Shown: piece by piece, positions 48,515 through 56,696 of the stretch
Layout of the letters: every line of letters begins with the position of its first letter
How positions within the stretch are numbered: the stretch's first letter is position 1
Origin: Erythrobacter sp. HL-111
GTDB taxonomy: Bacteria; Pseudomonadota; Alphaproteobacteria; Sphingomonadales; Sphingomonadaceae
DNA length: 64,000 bases
NCBI RefSeq assembly: GCF_900105095.1
Contig: NZ_LT629743.1
Coordinates: forward strand, 3,127,869-3,191,868
Direction: 5' to 3'
Made by a program: the position numbers and the translations under genes
The notes under the pieces: generated by a model
Told to the model about the DNA's origin: nothing
Seen by the model: only the letters and a program-made list of their open reading frames with translations
Database searches by the model: none

Positions 48515-48598
48515 ATGTTTGGTAGAAATGAGATCGCAGGCGATGTCCTGATGGCCCCGCGCGGGTTTAGCCCGGATTATTCACCGGCAGTGGTCTGA
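48515..48598 (+). pseudogene. 5' stub of an ORF cut by IS1380 copy A
   Basis: ATG at 48515 starts a frame reading MFGRNEIAGDVLMAPRGF. It then crosses into the IS end at 48571 and stops at 48598. It begins 18 bases after the relaxase stop, suggesting it was the third gene of the mobilisation operon. The remainder is not found directly beyond the composite unit. Too little remains to name it. Confidence 0.5.
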
Positions 48599-50229
48599 CG
48601 GGTTGGCGGGAGTGGCGTAAGCATTTGCATTGTTGTAGGAATGTGGTTGCTTAAGCCAGACCTGCAACGGGGCAAAATATGCCACAGACCACACCCGCCG
48701 GATGCGATGATAGCGCGTCCGTATTTTCGTTTCCAGCAGTGCGCGGCAAGAAGGTCACAGCTGCGTTTGACGGCGGCAGGCTGACCTCGGATGGCGGGGT
48801 CCTGGTGCTGGCTCAGGCCGAGCGCATGATGGGGCTCTGCCAGCGGCTTGCGGCGTGTATTGCCGATCCGCGCGATCCTGCTCGGGTGGTTCATCGGCTT
48901 GAAGATATCCTGCGCGCGCGGATGTTCGCGATCGCCTGCGGCTATGAGGATGCCGATGATCTCGACGCTCTGCGCGATGATCCGGGCTTCCGCCTTGCGC
49001 TGGGCAAGCTGCCGGGATCGGGTGCGGGGTTGGCCAGCCAACCGACGATGAGCCGCTGGGAGAATGCGCCGAGCACGCGCGAGCTGGCAAAGATGCTGGG
49101 GATCATGATCGACATCTACTGCGCCAGCTACCCCACTCCGCCGGCGGCGGTGACGCTGGATATCGATGACACCTGCGACGTCGTGCACGGCTATCAGCAA
49201 CTCTCCTTCTGGAACGGACATCATGGGGAGCGCTGCTTCCTGCCGATCCATGTCTACGACACGGCAACGGGCCGGCCGGTGGCGATGCTGCTGCGCACGG
49301 GCAAGACGCCTTCTGGCAAGGAGGCGGCAGGGCATATCCGGCGTCTGGTGCGCCATCTTCGCCGCCACTGGCCTGATACCCACATCACCATCCGCGGTGA
49401 CGGGCATTATGGACGGCCCGAGGTCATGGCCTTCTGCGAGGCGGCCCATGTCGATTACGTGTTCGGTCTGCCGACCAACGCCGCGCTGCGCGCTGATCCG
49501 GTTATCGTCACTGCCGCCGATGCCTGCGCGGTCCGCCGCGCCGAGTGCCAACTCCCGGTCCTGCGCAGCTATGCCGAGACCCGCTACGGCGCGAAGAGCT
49601 GGAACCGCCAGCGCCGCGTCGTCGCCAGGATCGAGGCCAGCACGCTGGGCATGGATATCCGCTATGTCGTCACATCGCTAACCCAAGGCTCGGCCGAGCA
49701 CATCTATGACACGCTCTACTGCGCGCGCGGGCAGGCCGAGAACCTGATCAAGCTGCACAAGACCCAGCTGGCCAGTGACCGCACCTCGTGCCGGTCGGCG
49801 AACGCCAACCAGATGCGCCTGATCCTGCACACCGCTGCCTACTGGCTGCTGTGGCGCGTTCAGCAGGCGATCCCAAAGACCACCGCTCTGGCAAAAGCCG
49901 AGTTTACGACCCTGCGCCTGCGGCTGCTCAAGGTTGCTGCCCGCGTCATGGAAAGCGCCACCCGCATCCGCGTAGCGTTCGCCTCTGCGTGCCCCGATGC
50001 CGATCTGATGCGTGCCATCGTTCTCGCGCTCAAGCCTGCGCCGACGTAGCGGGCGCGGCAGTGCCGCAGAAACCCCGAGCCAAGTCCTTCAACCAGAAAA
50101 GCCCATCGATCACAGCGCGGTGAAACAGACGCCAGCGGTGCCGCACGCCCGCTCTACGCCGCCGCACGCAGCAGTGGCGTCAAGCTCGCACCGAGAGGCG
50201 CCCAACCGCATCGCCGTGAATAAGAGAGG
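48571..50229 (+). mobile_element. IS1380-family element, copy A
   Basis: The boundaries come from comparing three copies. The left end is CCCGGATTATTCAC and the right end is GTGAATAAGAGAGG. These form an imperfect terminal inverted repeat sharing TTATTCAC. The length is 1659 bases, identical to copies B and C. It encodes one transposase. The flanks TTAG (left) and GGAA (right) do not match, so copy A has no own target duplication. Confidence 0.9.
48679..50049 (+). CDS. IS1380-family transposase, copy A
   Basis: The 456-residue DDE transposase cuts and rejoins the element ends. Landmarks are the N-terminal KVTAAFDGGRLTSDGGVLVL, the first catalytic aspartate region VTLDIDDTCDVVHGYQQLSF near residue 157, and the second, ITIRGDGHYGRPEVMAFCEA near residue 235. 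The late YCARGQAENLIKLHKTQLAS near residue 355 supplies a glutamate. It is full length and appears intact. It differs from copy B at one residue (His versus Tyr in the GSAE-x-IYDT stretch). Confidence 0.93.
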   Translation: MPQTTPAGCDDSASVFSFPAVRGKKVTAAFDGGRLTSDGGVLVLAQAERMMGLCQRLAACIADPRDPARVVHRLEDILRARMFAIACGYEDADDLDALRDDPGFRLALGKLPGSGAGLASQPTMSRWENAPSTRELAKMLGIMIDIYCASYPTPPAAVTLDIDDTCDVVHGYQQLSFWNGHHGERCFLPIHVYDTATGRPVAMLLRTGKTPSGKEAAGHIRRLVRHLRRHWPDTHITIRGDGHYGRPEVMAFCEAAHVDYVFGLPTNAALRADPVIVTAADACAVRRAECQLPVLRSYAETRYGAKSWNRQRRVVARIEASTLGMDIRYVVTSLTQGSAEHIYDTLYCARGQAENLIKLHKTQLASDRTSCRSANANQMRLILHTAAYWLLWRVQQAIPKTTALAKAEFTTLRLRLLKVAARVMESATRIRVAFASACPDADLMRAIVLALKPAPT

Positions 50230-50296
50230 GGAACGGCTTGCACTATCCATGCTATCAAGGGCAACGAGTTCTTGAATTGTTCATGAGGAATCGACC

Positions 50297-52009
50297 GTGA
50301 CAGCATCGCTTGCCTTGCAGCCTGCCTTCCCTGGCCTTTGTCCTGTGACAGAGGCCGTGGAGAAGCTGGCGACAGACGGCGGCATCGAAGAGCGCGGAGC
50401 GATCTTCACCAAGCGCGAAGTGGTCGAATTCATCCTCGATCTCACGGGCTACACCGAGGCCGCGCCGCTTACGGCATACCGCCTGCTTGAACCGTCCTTC
50501 GGTGATGGCGACTTCCTGCTTCCTGCCATCGACCGCCTGGTTGCCGCCGCTGCGCGTGACGGCAAACTGACCTTCGAAGCGCTTGCCCCCGCGATCCGCG
50601 CCGTCGAGTTGCACCGCGCCACCTGTGACGGCACTCGCGCCTTGCTTGCCAAGACGCTCCTACAGCGCGGGCTCAGTCGTCAGGATGCAGCGCGCTTGTG
50701 CGATGTCTGGCTGATGCAGGGCGACTTCCTGCTGGCCGACCTGCCCACAGGCTTCACACATGTCGTCGGCAACCCGCCCTATGTTCGGCAGGAGAGCATT
50801 CCTGACGTGCTGATGAGCGAGTACAGGAAGCGCTTCAAGACGATCTATGATCGCGCCGACATCTATGTGCCCTTCATCGAGCGCTCGCTGGCATTGCTGG
50901 CGAAGGGCGGCAAGCTTGGCTTCATCTGCGCTGACCGCTGGATGAAGAACAAGTATGGCAAGAAGCTCCGCGAGCTGGTCAGCAAGCACTACGCGCTCAC
51001 GACCTACGTGGACATGTACGGCGTTGATGCCTTCCATGCCGAGGTCAGCGCATACCCTGCCATCACCGTCATCGAAAAGGCGACGGGCGGCTCGACCCGC
51101 GTCTTCGCTCGCCCCGCCATCGACTCGAAGACTTTGAAGGCGCTCGCAGCCGATCTCACCGCCGCCAAGCTTCCGAAAAAGACCAAGGTGCGCGAGATCG
51201 AGAATGTCACCGCAGGCGGCGAGCCGTGGGTGCTCGACTCCTTCGATGAGCTCGCCCTCGTGCGCCGCATCGAGGCGCGGTTTCCAGCCCTTGAAGATGC
51301 GGGCTGCAAAGTCGGCATCGGCGTTGCCACGGGCGCCGACAAGGCCTTCATCGGCGACTTCGGCAATCTTGATGTCGAGCCCTCGCGCAAGCTGCCGCTC
51401 GTGATGACGCGCGACATACTCGAAGGGCACGTTGCCTGGCGGGGGAAGGGGATCGTCAATCCGTTCGGCGATGACGGGAAGCTCGTGGATCTCGAGGACT
51501 TCCCGAAGCTGCGCGCCTACCTTGAAGAGCGCAAGGAACAGATCGCAGACCGCCACGTCGCCGAAAAGAACCCGCGCGGCTGGTATCGCACCATTGACCG
51601 CATCTATCCTGAGCTGACCTACCGCGAGAAGCTGCTTATCCCCGACATCAAGGGTGATGCGTCCATCGTGTACGAAAAGGGCGAGCTCTACCCGCACCAC
51701 AATCTTTATTTCATCACCTCGGACGAGTGGGACGTGCACGCGCTTCAGGCCGTCATGCGGTCGGGCATCGCCCGCCTTTTCGTGGCGCTTTACTGTACCC
51801 GCATGCGGGGCGGGTATCTGCGCTTTCAGGCGCAGTACCTTCGCAAGATCAGGATTCCGAAGTGGTCGGACGTTAGCACCGACTTGCGCCAGCGTCTCGC
51901 AAACTACGCCGAGACGAACGACCGCCATGCTCTTAACGAAATTGTATCCGAGCTTTACGGGCTAAGCCCTGCCGAACTGAAACTGATTGAAAGGAATGCC
52001 GACGCATGA
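50297..52009 (+). CDS. DNA adenine methyltransferase of a type II RM system (PaeR7I/XhoI-like)
   Basis: The 570-residue protein is an N6-adenine methyltransferase that would protect host sites from the endonuclease encoded next. It has a SAM-binding region ([18 protein letters not shown] near residue 63), the catalytic N159-P-P-Y162, and a C-terminal target-recognition part. Its size and the partner suggest the M.PaeR7I group, whose site is CTCGAG; specificity is inferred from the partner. The start is GTG 50297 after GAGGAA. The methylase and endonuclease genes overlap by four bases, with the methylase first. GC content is lower than chromosomal genes. Confidence 0.88.
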   Translation: MTASLALQPAFPGLCPVTEAVEKLATDGGIEERGAIFTKREVVEFILDLTGYTEAAPLTAYRLLEPSFGDGDFLLPAIDRLVAAAARDGKLTFEALAPAIRAVELHRATCDGTRALLAKTLLQRGLSRQDAARLCDVWLMQGDFLLADLPTGFTHVVGNPPYVRQESIPDVLMSEYRKRFKTIYDRADIYVPFIERSLALLAKGGKLGFICADRWMKNKYGKKLRELVSKHYALTTYVDMYGVDAFHAEVSAYPAITVIEKATGGSTRVFARPAIDSKTLKALAADLTAAKLPKKTKVREIENVTAGGEPWVLDSFDELALVRRIEARFPALEDAGCKVGIGVATGADKAFIGDFGNLDVEPSRKLPLVMTRDILEGHVAWRGKGIVNPFGDDGKLVDLEDFPKLRAYLEERKEQIADRHVAEKNPRGWYRTIDRIYPELTYREKLLIPDIKGDASIVYEKGELYPHHNLYFITSDEWDVHALQAVMRSGIARLFVALYCTRMRGGYLRFQAQYLRKIRIPKWSDVSTDLRQRLANYAETNDRHALNEIVSELYGLSPAELKLIERNADA

Positions 52010-52743
52010 GTCTTGAACTTGCCAACTACGAAGCCCAGGCGCGCGAAGCCGTCAAACTGTTCTGGGGAAACCGTGAAGCTGCGCTGGCGCGGCAGATCGA
52101 GTCAGGAAACCAGGACGCAGGATCGCGCGGGGCTGTCACCGCTGGCAAGAACATGGATGGCTTCCTTGCCATCGCCCAAACGCTGGTCGAGGTCAACGGT
52201 CTGGCGCTCGCAGATATCTGCGTTCAGCAGCGCGTTCTGACTCTGCCAGGCTTTTTCAGGCCGACCAAGCTATGGGACATGCTCGTCATGTATCGGGGCG
52301 AGCTTGTCGCCGCCCTTGAATTCAAGTCGCAAGTCGGGCCGTCCTTCGGCAACAACTTCAACAACCGCTCCGAGGAAGCCATCGGCACGGCGCACGATCT
52401 CTGGACGGCCTACCGCGAAGGGGCGTTTGGCAAGGACGTTCCGCGCCCGTTCCTCGGGTGGGTCATGCTTGTCGAAGACTGCCCGAAGTCAAACACGCCC
52501 GTTGCGGACAAGCAGCCGCACTTCCCCGTTGATCCCGCCTTCAAGCGCGCATCCTACGCGCAGCGATACGACATTCTCTGCAAGCGTCTTGTCCAAGAAG
52601 GGCTCTATAACAGCGCGGCGTTTCTGGCTTCGCCGCGCGAGGCTTCAAAAGATGGCAGCTATCGGCACTTGAGCGAGCTGACGTCATTGAAGACGTTCGT
52701 GACAGACTTTGCAGGGCATATCGCGGCTGTGGCGGCAAGATAG
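52006..52743 (+). CDS. PaeR7I/XhoI-family type II restriction endonuclease
   Basis: The 245-residue product closely fits the XhoI/PaeR7I family, which cleaves CTCGAG and is about 246 residues long. Recognisable family stretches are [18 protein letters not shown] near residue 37 and [20 protein letters not shown] near residue 105. A PD-(D/E)xK-type centre can be placed at D91, E105 and K107. It is coupled to the methylase by an ATGA overlap. It ends 34 bases before IS copy B. The recognition site is inferred from family, not shown by the sequence. Confidence 0.88.
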   Translation: MSLELANYEAQAREAVKLFWGNREAALARQIESGNQDAGSRGAVTAGKNMDGFLAIAQTLVEVNGLALADICVQQRVLTLPGFFRPTKLWDMLVMYRGELVAALEFKSQVGPSFGNNFNNRSEEAIGTAHDLWTAYREGAFGKDVPRPFLGWVMLVEDCPKSNTPVADKQPHFPVDPAFKRASYAQRYDILCKRLVQEGLYNSAAFLASPREASKDGSYRHLSELTSLKTFVTDFAGHIAAVAAR

Positions 52744-52777
52744 GTGTCATTAATGCTTGATCGTATTCAGCTTCTAA

Positions 52778-54436
52778 CCTCTCTTATTCACGGCGATGCG
52801 GTTGGGCGCCTCTCGGTGCGAGCTTGACGCCACTGCTGCGTGCGGCGGCGTAGAGCGGGCGTGCGGCACCGCTGGCGTCTGTTTCACCGCGCTGTGATCG
52901 ATGGGCTTTTCTGGTTGAAGGACTTGGCTCGGGGTTTCTGCGGCACTGCCGCGCCCGCTACGTCGGCGCAGGCTTGAGCGCGAGAACGATGGCACGCATC
53001 AGATCGGCATCGGGGCACGCAGAGGCGAACGCTACGCGGATGCGGGTGGCGCTTTCCATGACGCGGGCAGCAACCTTGAGCAGCCGCAGGCGCAGGGTCG
53101 TAAACTCGGCTTTTGCCAGAGCGGTGGTCTTTGGGATCGCCTGCTGAACGCGCCACAGCAGCCAGTAGGCAGCGGTGTGCAGGATCAGGCGCATCTGGTT
53201 GGCGTTCGCCGACCGGCACGAGGTGCGGTCACTGGCCAGCTGGGTCTTGTGCAGCTTGATCAAGTTCTCGGCCTGCCCGCGCGCACAGTAGAGCGTGTCA
53301 TAGATGTATTCAGCCGAGCCTTGGGTTAGCGATGTGACGACATAGCGGATATCCATGCCCAGCGTGCTGGCCTCGATCCTGGCGACGACGCGGCGCTGGC
53401 GGTTCCAGCTCTTCGCGCCGTAGCGGGTCTCGGCATAGCTGCGCAGGACCGGGAGTTGGCACTCGGCGCGGCGGACCGCGCAGGCATCGGCGGCAGTGAC
53501 GATAACCGGATCAGCGCGCAGCGCGGCGTTGGTCGGCAGACCGAACACGTAATCGACATGGGCCGCCTCGCAGAAGGCCATGACCTCGGGCCGTCCATAA
53601 TGCCCGTCACCGCGGATGGTGATGTGGGTATCAGGCCAGTGGCGGCGAAGATGGCGCACCAGACGCCGGATATGCCCTGCCGCCTCCTTGCCAGAAGGCG
53701 TCTTGCCCGTGCGCAGCAGCATCGCCACCGGCCGGCCCGTTGCCGTGTCGTAGACATGGATCGGCAGGAAGCAGCGCTCCCCATGATGTCCGTTCCAGAA
53801 GGAGAGTTGCTGATAGCCGTGCACGACGTCGCAGGTGTCATCGATATCCAGCGTCACCGCCGCCGGCGGAGTGGGGTAGCTGGCGCAGTAGATGTCGATC
53901 ATGATCCCCAGCATCTTTGCCAGCTCGCGCGTGCTCGGCGCATTCTCCCAGCGGCTCATCGTCGGTTGGCTGGCCAACCCCGCACCCGATCCCGGCAGCT
54001 TGCCCAGCGCAAGGCGGAAGCCCGGATCATCGCGCAGAGCGTCGAGATCATCGGCATCCTCATAGCCGCAGGCGATCGCGAACATCCGCGCGCGCAGGAT
54101 ATCTTCAAGCCGATGAACCACCCGAGCAGGATCGCGCGGATCGGCAATACACGCCGCAAGCCGCTGGCAGAGCCCCATCATGCGCTCGGCCTGAGCCAGC
54201 ACCAGCACCCCGCCATCCGAGGTCAGCCTGCCGCCGTCAAACGCAGCTGTGACCTTCTTGCCGCGCACTGCTGGAAACGAAAATACGGACGCGCTATCAT
54301 CGCATCCGGCGGGTGTGGTCTGTGGCATATTTTGCCCCGTTGCAGGTCTGGCTTAAGCAACCACATTCCTACAACAATGCAAATGCTTACGCCACTCCCG
54401 CCAACCCGTCAGACCACTGCCGGTGAATAATCCGGG
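52778..54436 (-). mobile_element. IS1380-family element, copy B (inverted)
   Basis: This is the same 1659-base element as copy A in opposite orientation. Its right end is at 52778 and its left end at 54436. Flanks, read on the element's strand, are TTAA at the left end and TTAG at the right end. They do not match each other, but the right flank equals the left flank of copy A. Confidence 0.9.
52958..54328 (-). CDS. IS1380-family transposase, copy B
   Basis: The 456-residue intact transposase is identical to copy A except for a Tyr in place of His in the GSAE-x-IYDT segment, with two or three silent changes around it. It has the same DDE landmarks (DIDDTCDVVHGY and RGDGHYGRPEVM). The near-identity implies recent duplication or ongoing gene conversion between copies. 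It could supply transposition for all three elements. Confidence 0.93.
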   Translation of the reverse strand: MPQTTPAGCDDSASVFSFPAVRGKKVTAAFDGGRLTSDGGVLVLAQAERMMGLCQRLAACIADPRDPARVVHRLEDILRARMFAIACGYEDADDLDALRDDPGFRLALGKLPGSGAGLASQPTMSRWENAPSTRELAKMLGIMIDIYCASYPTPPAAVTLDIDDTCDVVHGYQQLSFWNGHHGERCFLPIHVYDTATGRPVAMLLRTGKTPSGKEAAGHIRRLVRHLRRHWPDTHITIRGDGHYGRPEVMAFCEAAHVDYVFGLPTNAALRADPVIVTAADACAVRRAECQLPVLRSYAETRYGAKSWNRQRRVVARIEASTLGMDIRYVVTSLTQGSAEYIYDTLYCARGQAENLIKLHKTQLASDRTSCRSANANQMRLILHTAAYWLLWRVQQAIPKTTALAKAEFTTLRLRLLKVAARVMESATRIRVAFASACPDADLMRAIVLALKPAPT

Positions 54437-54508
54437 TTAAGGCTCCTTGGTATTACCGTCGATCTGTTCCCTTGTGACACCGACTCCATACAACGAGCAT
54501 GGCTGATA

Positions 54509-55840
54509 TCAGCCATTCAAATACGCTTCGATCTGCTGCGCTCTCGTGTTTGCGGCGGCCAGGATTGCCTCTGCCATAACGGCTGGCACGCGGGCGTCCA
54601 GTTGATCTGTCAAGGCTTCTGAGGCGCGTGGAAGCTCGCTCACGATCTCCCCCATCACCTCATGCAGCGCGTCGATCGGGAAGCCTGCAAGCTTCGCCGT
54701 CTGCTCAAAATGGCGCGGCGCAATTTCCGTCACCTTATACCGTCGCTTGTCGCCAATCGCCATCGCAAGCCGGAACGCGTTGCGGGGTATCTGGCGGCGG
54801 TCATGCTGCCACTGGGTGGACAGAATGTCGTAGAGCGGTGTCAGCTGGAAGCGCCCCTGCGGTTCCAGAGACAGGGAAAAATTCTTTGCGTGGCCGTCGG
54901 TCGCGCCGATCAGCCAGAAGACGATCTGCGCCTTCATGAACGCGCGTCGGTCGGCGTCCGGGTGATCGCTCGATTTCAGGAGGTCAAGGCAGTCTCCGAT
55001 GCCGGGGCCGCCATGGCTCTCATACTTGCCGGTCGGCAGGATGCCGAGCGCCTGGCACATATCTTCCTGGGGGAGCCGCAGGAGACGGCCTTTGCTGTCG
55101 AGGCGGCGATCAAACCGCTCAATGCTGAGAACGAGAAGATCATCGTCAAGGTCCAGGATTTCGGTCGGGGCCACGTCCAGCCCAAGAGCACGGCAAAGCG
55201 CCATGCAGACATGCTCGTTCTGAACGCTGTCGGTGAGGTCCACCTCACCATCGGGAGTTTGGACCATCCCGATCTGGGGCTTCAGGATATGGGTGGTCGG
55301 GGTGGTGCCGATCGGAACCAGCCACGTGCCTTTGTGATAAAGAAGGGCGGTTTTGTCCTGCGCGCCCGCTAGGGAAATGCGGAACGCATCATCGCCGCCG
55401 CGCATGCCCAGCGGCGCGACGCTGAGCGAGCGAATGCGCTCGGCGATTGCCTCTGTGGTTATGGGCTCGCCTTCCGGCGGGCCGGGCGGTGCGGGCGGCA
55501 TGTCTTCCGGGAGAAACTGAAGCGCGCCGACGCAATCGCGGCCAAGCGCGGCGAGCATCGAAAAAGCATCTGTCCCGTCTGCGCCCACTCTGGCCGCGAT
55601 CCGTGCCCGGATGCGATCATCGTCGGGAAGCAAATTGTCGAAGACCGCCCTAACGGCGAGGCCGGTAAAGGGCCGGTCCACGAGCGGCATAGAGCGCGAG
55701 ACCGGGATCGCATATTCCCAATCGAGCCAGTTCTGGGCGTAATCGAAGCGCGTCGCGCCATCGGCGGCGCGCGCAAGCCTGCCTACAACGCGCCCGTTCA
55801 GCGCGACGGTGAGCACGCCGGATTTGCGTTTCCGGCCCAT
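54509..55840 (-). CDS. hipA: HipA-type kinase toxin
   Basis: HipA is a serine/threonine kinase toxin of type II toxin-antitoxin systems; E. coli HipA phosphorylates glutamyl-tRNA synthetase and causes persistence. The 443-residue product has the N-terminal HipA domain (VLTVALNGRVVGRLAR near residue 9). The glycine-rich loop is SLAGAQDKTALL near residue 154. The catalytic region is ATDGHAKNFSLSL near residue 314, with the metal-binding PLYDILS near residue 336. It is full length with no lost motif. Its start overlaps the hipB stop by one base. It ends about 70 bases from IS copy B. Confidence 0.9.
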   Translation of the reverse strand: MGRKRKSGVLTVALNGRVVGRLARAADGATRFDYAQNWLDWEYAIPVSRSMPLVDRPFTGLAVRAVFDNLLPDDDRIRARIAARVGADGTDAFSMLAALGRDCVGALQFLPEDMPPAPPGPPEGEPITTEAIAERIRSLSVAPLGMRGGDDAFRISLAGAQDKTALLYHKGTWLVPIGTTPTTHILKPQIGMVQTPDGEVDLTDSVQNEHVCMALCRALGLDVAPTEILDLDDDLLVLSIERFDRRLDSKGRLLRLPQEDMCQALGILPTGKYESHGGPGIGDCLDLLKSSDHPDADRRAFMKAQIVFWLIGATDGHAKNFSLSLEPQGRFQLTPLYDILSTQWQHDRRQIPRNAFRLAMAIGDKRRYKVTEIAPRHFEQTAKLAGFPIDALHEVMGEIVSELPRASEALTDQLDARVPAVMAEAILAAANTRAQQIEAYLNG

Positions 55841-56085
55841 CAGAACAATTCCTCAAAGCTTGGCGATATCTTGCCGTCGCGCGGGCTGAGCGCCACCTCA
55901 AGGCCAAGGGCGGCCATAATGTCGAAGATGACTTGAAGCTCGGAGCGCGGCTTGCCGCCCTCAACGGCTGAAATCGTCTGCTGGCGCAGTCCGGCTTTTT
56001 CGGCGAGCTGTGTCTGGGTCAGGCCCTGACGCTTTCGCTCCCGTTGAAGCGCTGCGCCGAGCTGTTGTGGATCGCGTATCGGCAT
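55840..56085 (-). CDS. hipB: HipB-type antitoxin, XRE helix-turn-helix
   Basis: HipB binds HipA and represses the operon. The 81-residue product is one helix-turn-helix domain (LTQTQLAEKAGLRQQTISAV near residues 23-42), then a short strand and the C-terminal ISPSFEELF. The C-terminal extension of HipB reaches HipA in the known complex. The start is ATG 56085; an earlier in-frame start at 56196 would run through the operator repeats and is less likely. The octamer repeats just upstream fit autoregulation. Confidence 0.88.
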   Translation of the reverse strand: MPIRDPQQLGAALQRERKRQGLTQTQLAEKAGLRQQTISAVEGGKPRSELQVIFDIMAALGLEVALSPRDGKISPSFEELF

Positions 56086-56105
56086 GGTGTTCCTCCATCG
56101 TTGAA

Positions 56106-56167
56106 TATACGCGATCGCGGATAAAAATTCAATATCCGCGTTCGATGATAAAATTACTTTATCCGCG
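56106..56167. promoter_or_regulatory. TATCCGCG repeats, candidate hip operator
   Basis: TATCCGCG or its complement occurs at 56116-56123 (complement), 56133-56140 and 56160-56167, with a one-mismatch copy at 56106-56113. The pair at 56116-56140 is a perfect 8-base inverted repeat with a nine-base spacer. E. coli HipB binds TATCC-N8-GGATA, so the shared TATCC core strongly suggests the HipB operator. The region is AT-rich and holds the likely hip promoter. Confidence 0.7.
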
Positions 56168-56192
56168 AGCGCGAATGAGGGGCGTGTGCCCC

Positions 56193-56696
56193 TCACACGC
56201 CATCGGCGATGTAACTCCTGCCATCAATCTCGACCGGGGTGATATCACCGCCCAGCACCATGTCGCGGGCGAAGGCTTCGGTGTCGAAGTAATAGCGCAG
56301 GTTCTCGGGCATCTGGTCGAGCATGCCGGTGCTCTCGATCAGTTCCTCGGCGTACTGGATCGCGGTTCCCTCGAAGAGATGCAAATCGTCGATCCGATCG
56401 AGGGCGTCCTCGACGCTGTATCCGAAGTGCTCGATCAGGATGATGAGCTTCACGGCCTCGTCGTCATCCATGTCCTCGAAGCGCTCGAACCAGTCTTTCA
56501 GATTTGCCTGATTGACCCCGATCGCGTCGAAGAGCCGGTAGCTGTCGCCGTCGATGAACTGGATTTCGTATTCCTCGACCGGATCGCCGTACTCGTTGCG
56601 GTGCACAGCGGCGCGGGCCTGATATTCCTCATAGGTGTCGAAGTAAAAGCCGGTGGCGGAAATGTCATAGGGTGTCGCGTGGTAGCGGTTGCTCAT
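56193..56696 (-). CDS. ardA: Antirestriction protein ArdA
   Basis: ArdA is an acidic DNA mimic that inhibits type I restriction and helps mobile DNA enter new hosts. The 167-residue product is strongly acidic. It has the alphaproteobacterial ArdA pattern DISATGFYFDTYEEYQARA, then HRNEYGDPVEEYEIQFIDG, and the late ENLRYYFDTEAFARDMVLGG block. Its ATG (56696) lies immediately beside the IS3 element, so its native promoter and leader may have been displaced. It lies divergent from no other gene, downstream-facing toward hipB. Full length is retained. Confidence 0.88.
   Translation of the reverse strand: MSNRYHATPYDISATGFYFDTYEEYQARAAVHRNEYGDPVEEYEIQFIDGDSYRLFDAIGVNQANLKDWFERFEDMDDDEAVKLIILIEHFGYSVEDALDRIDDLHLFEGTAIQYAEELIESTGMLDQMPENLRYYFDTEAFARDMVLGGDITPVEIDGRSYIADGV

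Larger units (their letters stand above)
48571..54436. mobile_element. Composite-transposon-like unit: IS1380 - RM - IS1380
   Basis: Two near-identical 1659-bp IS1380 copies in opposite orientation (A at 48571-50229, B at 52778-54436) bracket an XhoI/PaeR7I-type methyltransferase and endonuclease. Outer flanks are TTAG (48567-48570) and TTAA (54437-54440), similar but not an exact target duplication. The arrangement could move as one unit. Whether it does is inferred. Confidence 0.7.

Noticed and set aside
48567..54440. Exact target-site duplication around the whole composite unit
   Set aside because: Outer flanks are TTAG and TTAA, a three-of-four match only, and IS1380 elements may prefer TTAR targets. 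This is not good evidence of unit transposition by itself.
54437..54560. Continuation of the truncated post-relaxase ORF beyond IS copy B
   Set aside because: Joining the frame across the unit gives an open stretch, but it runs antisense into the end of hipA and has no supporting motif.
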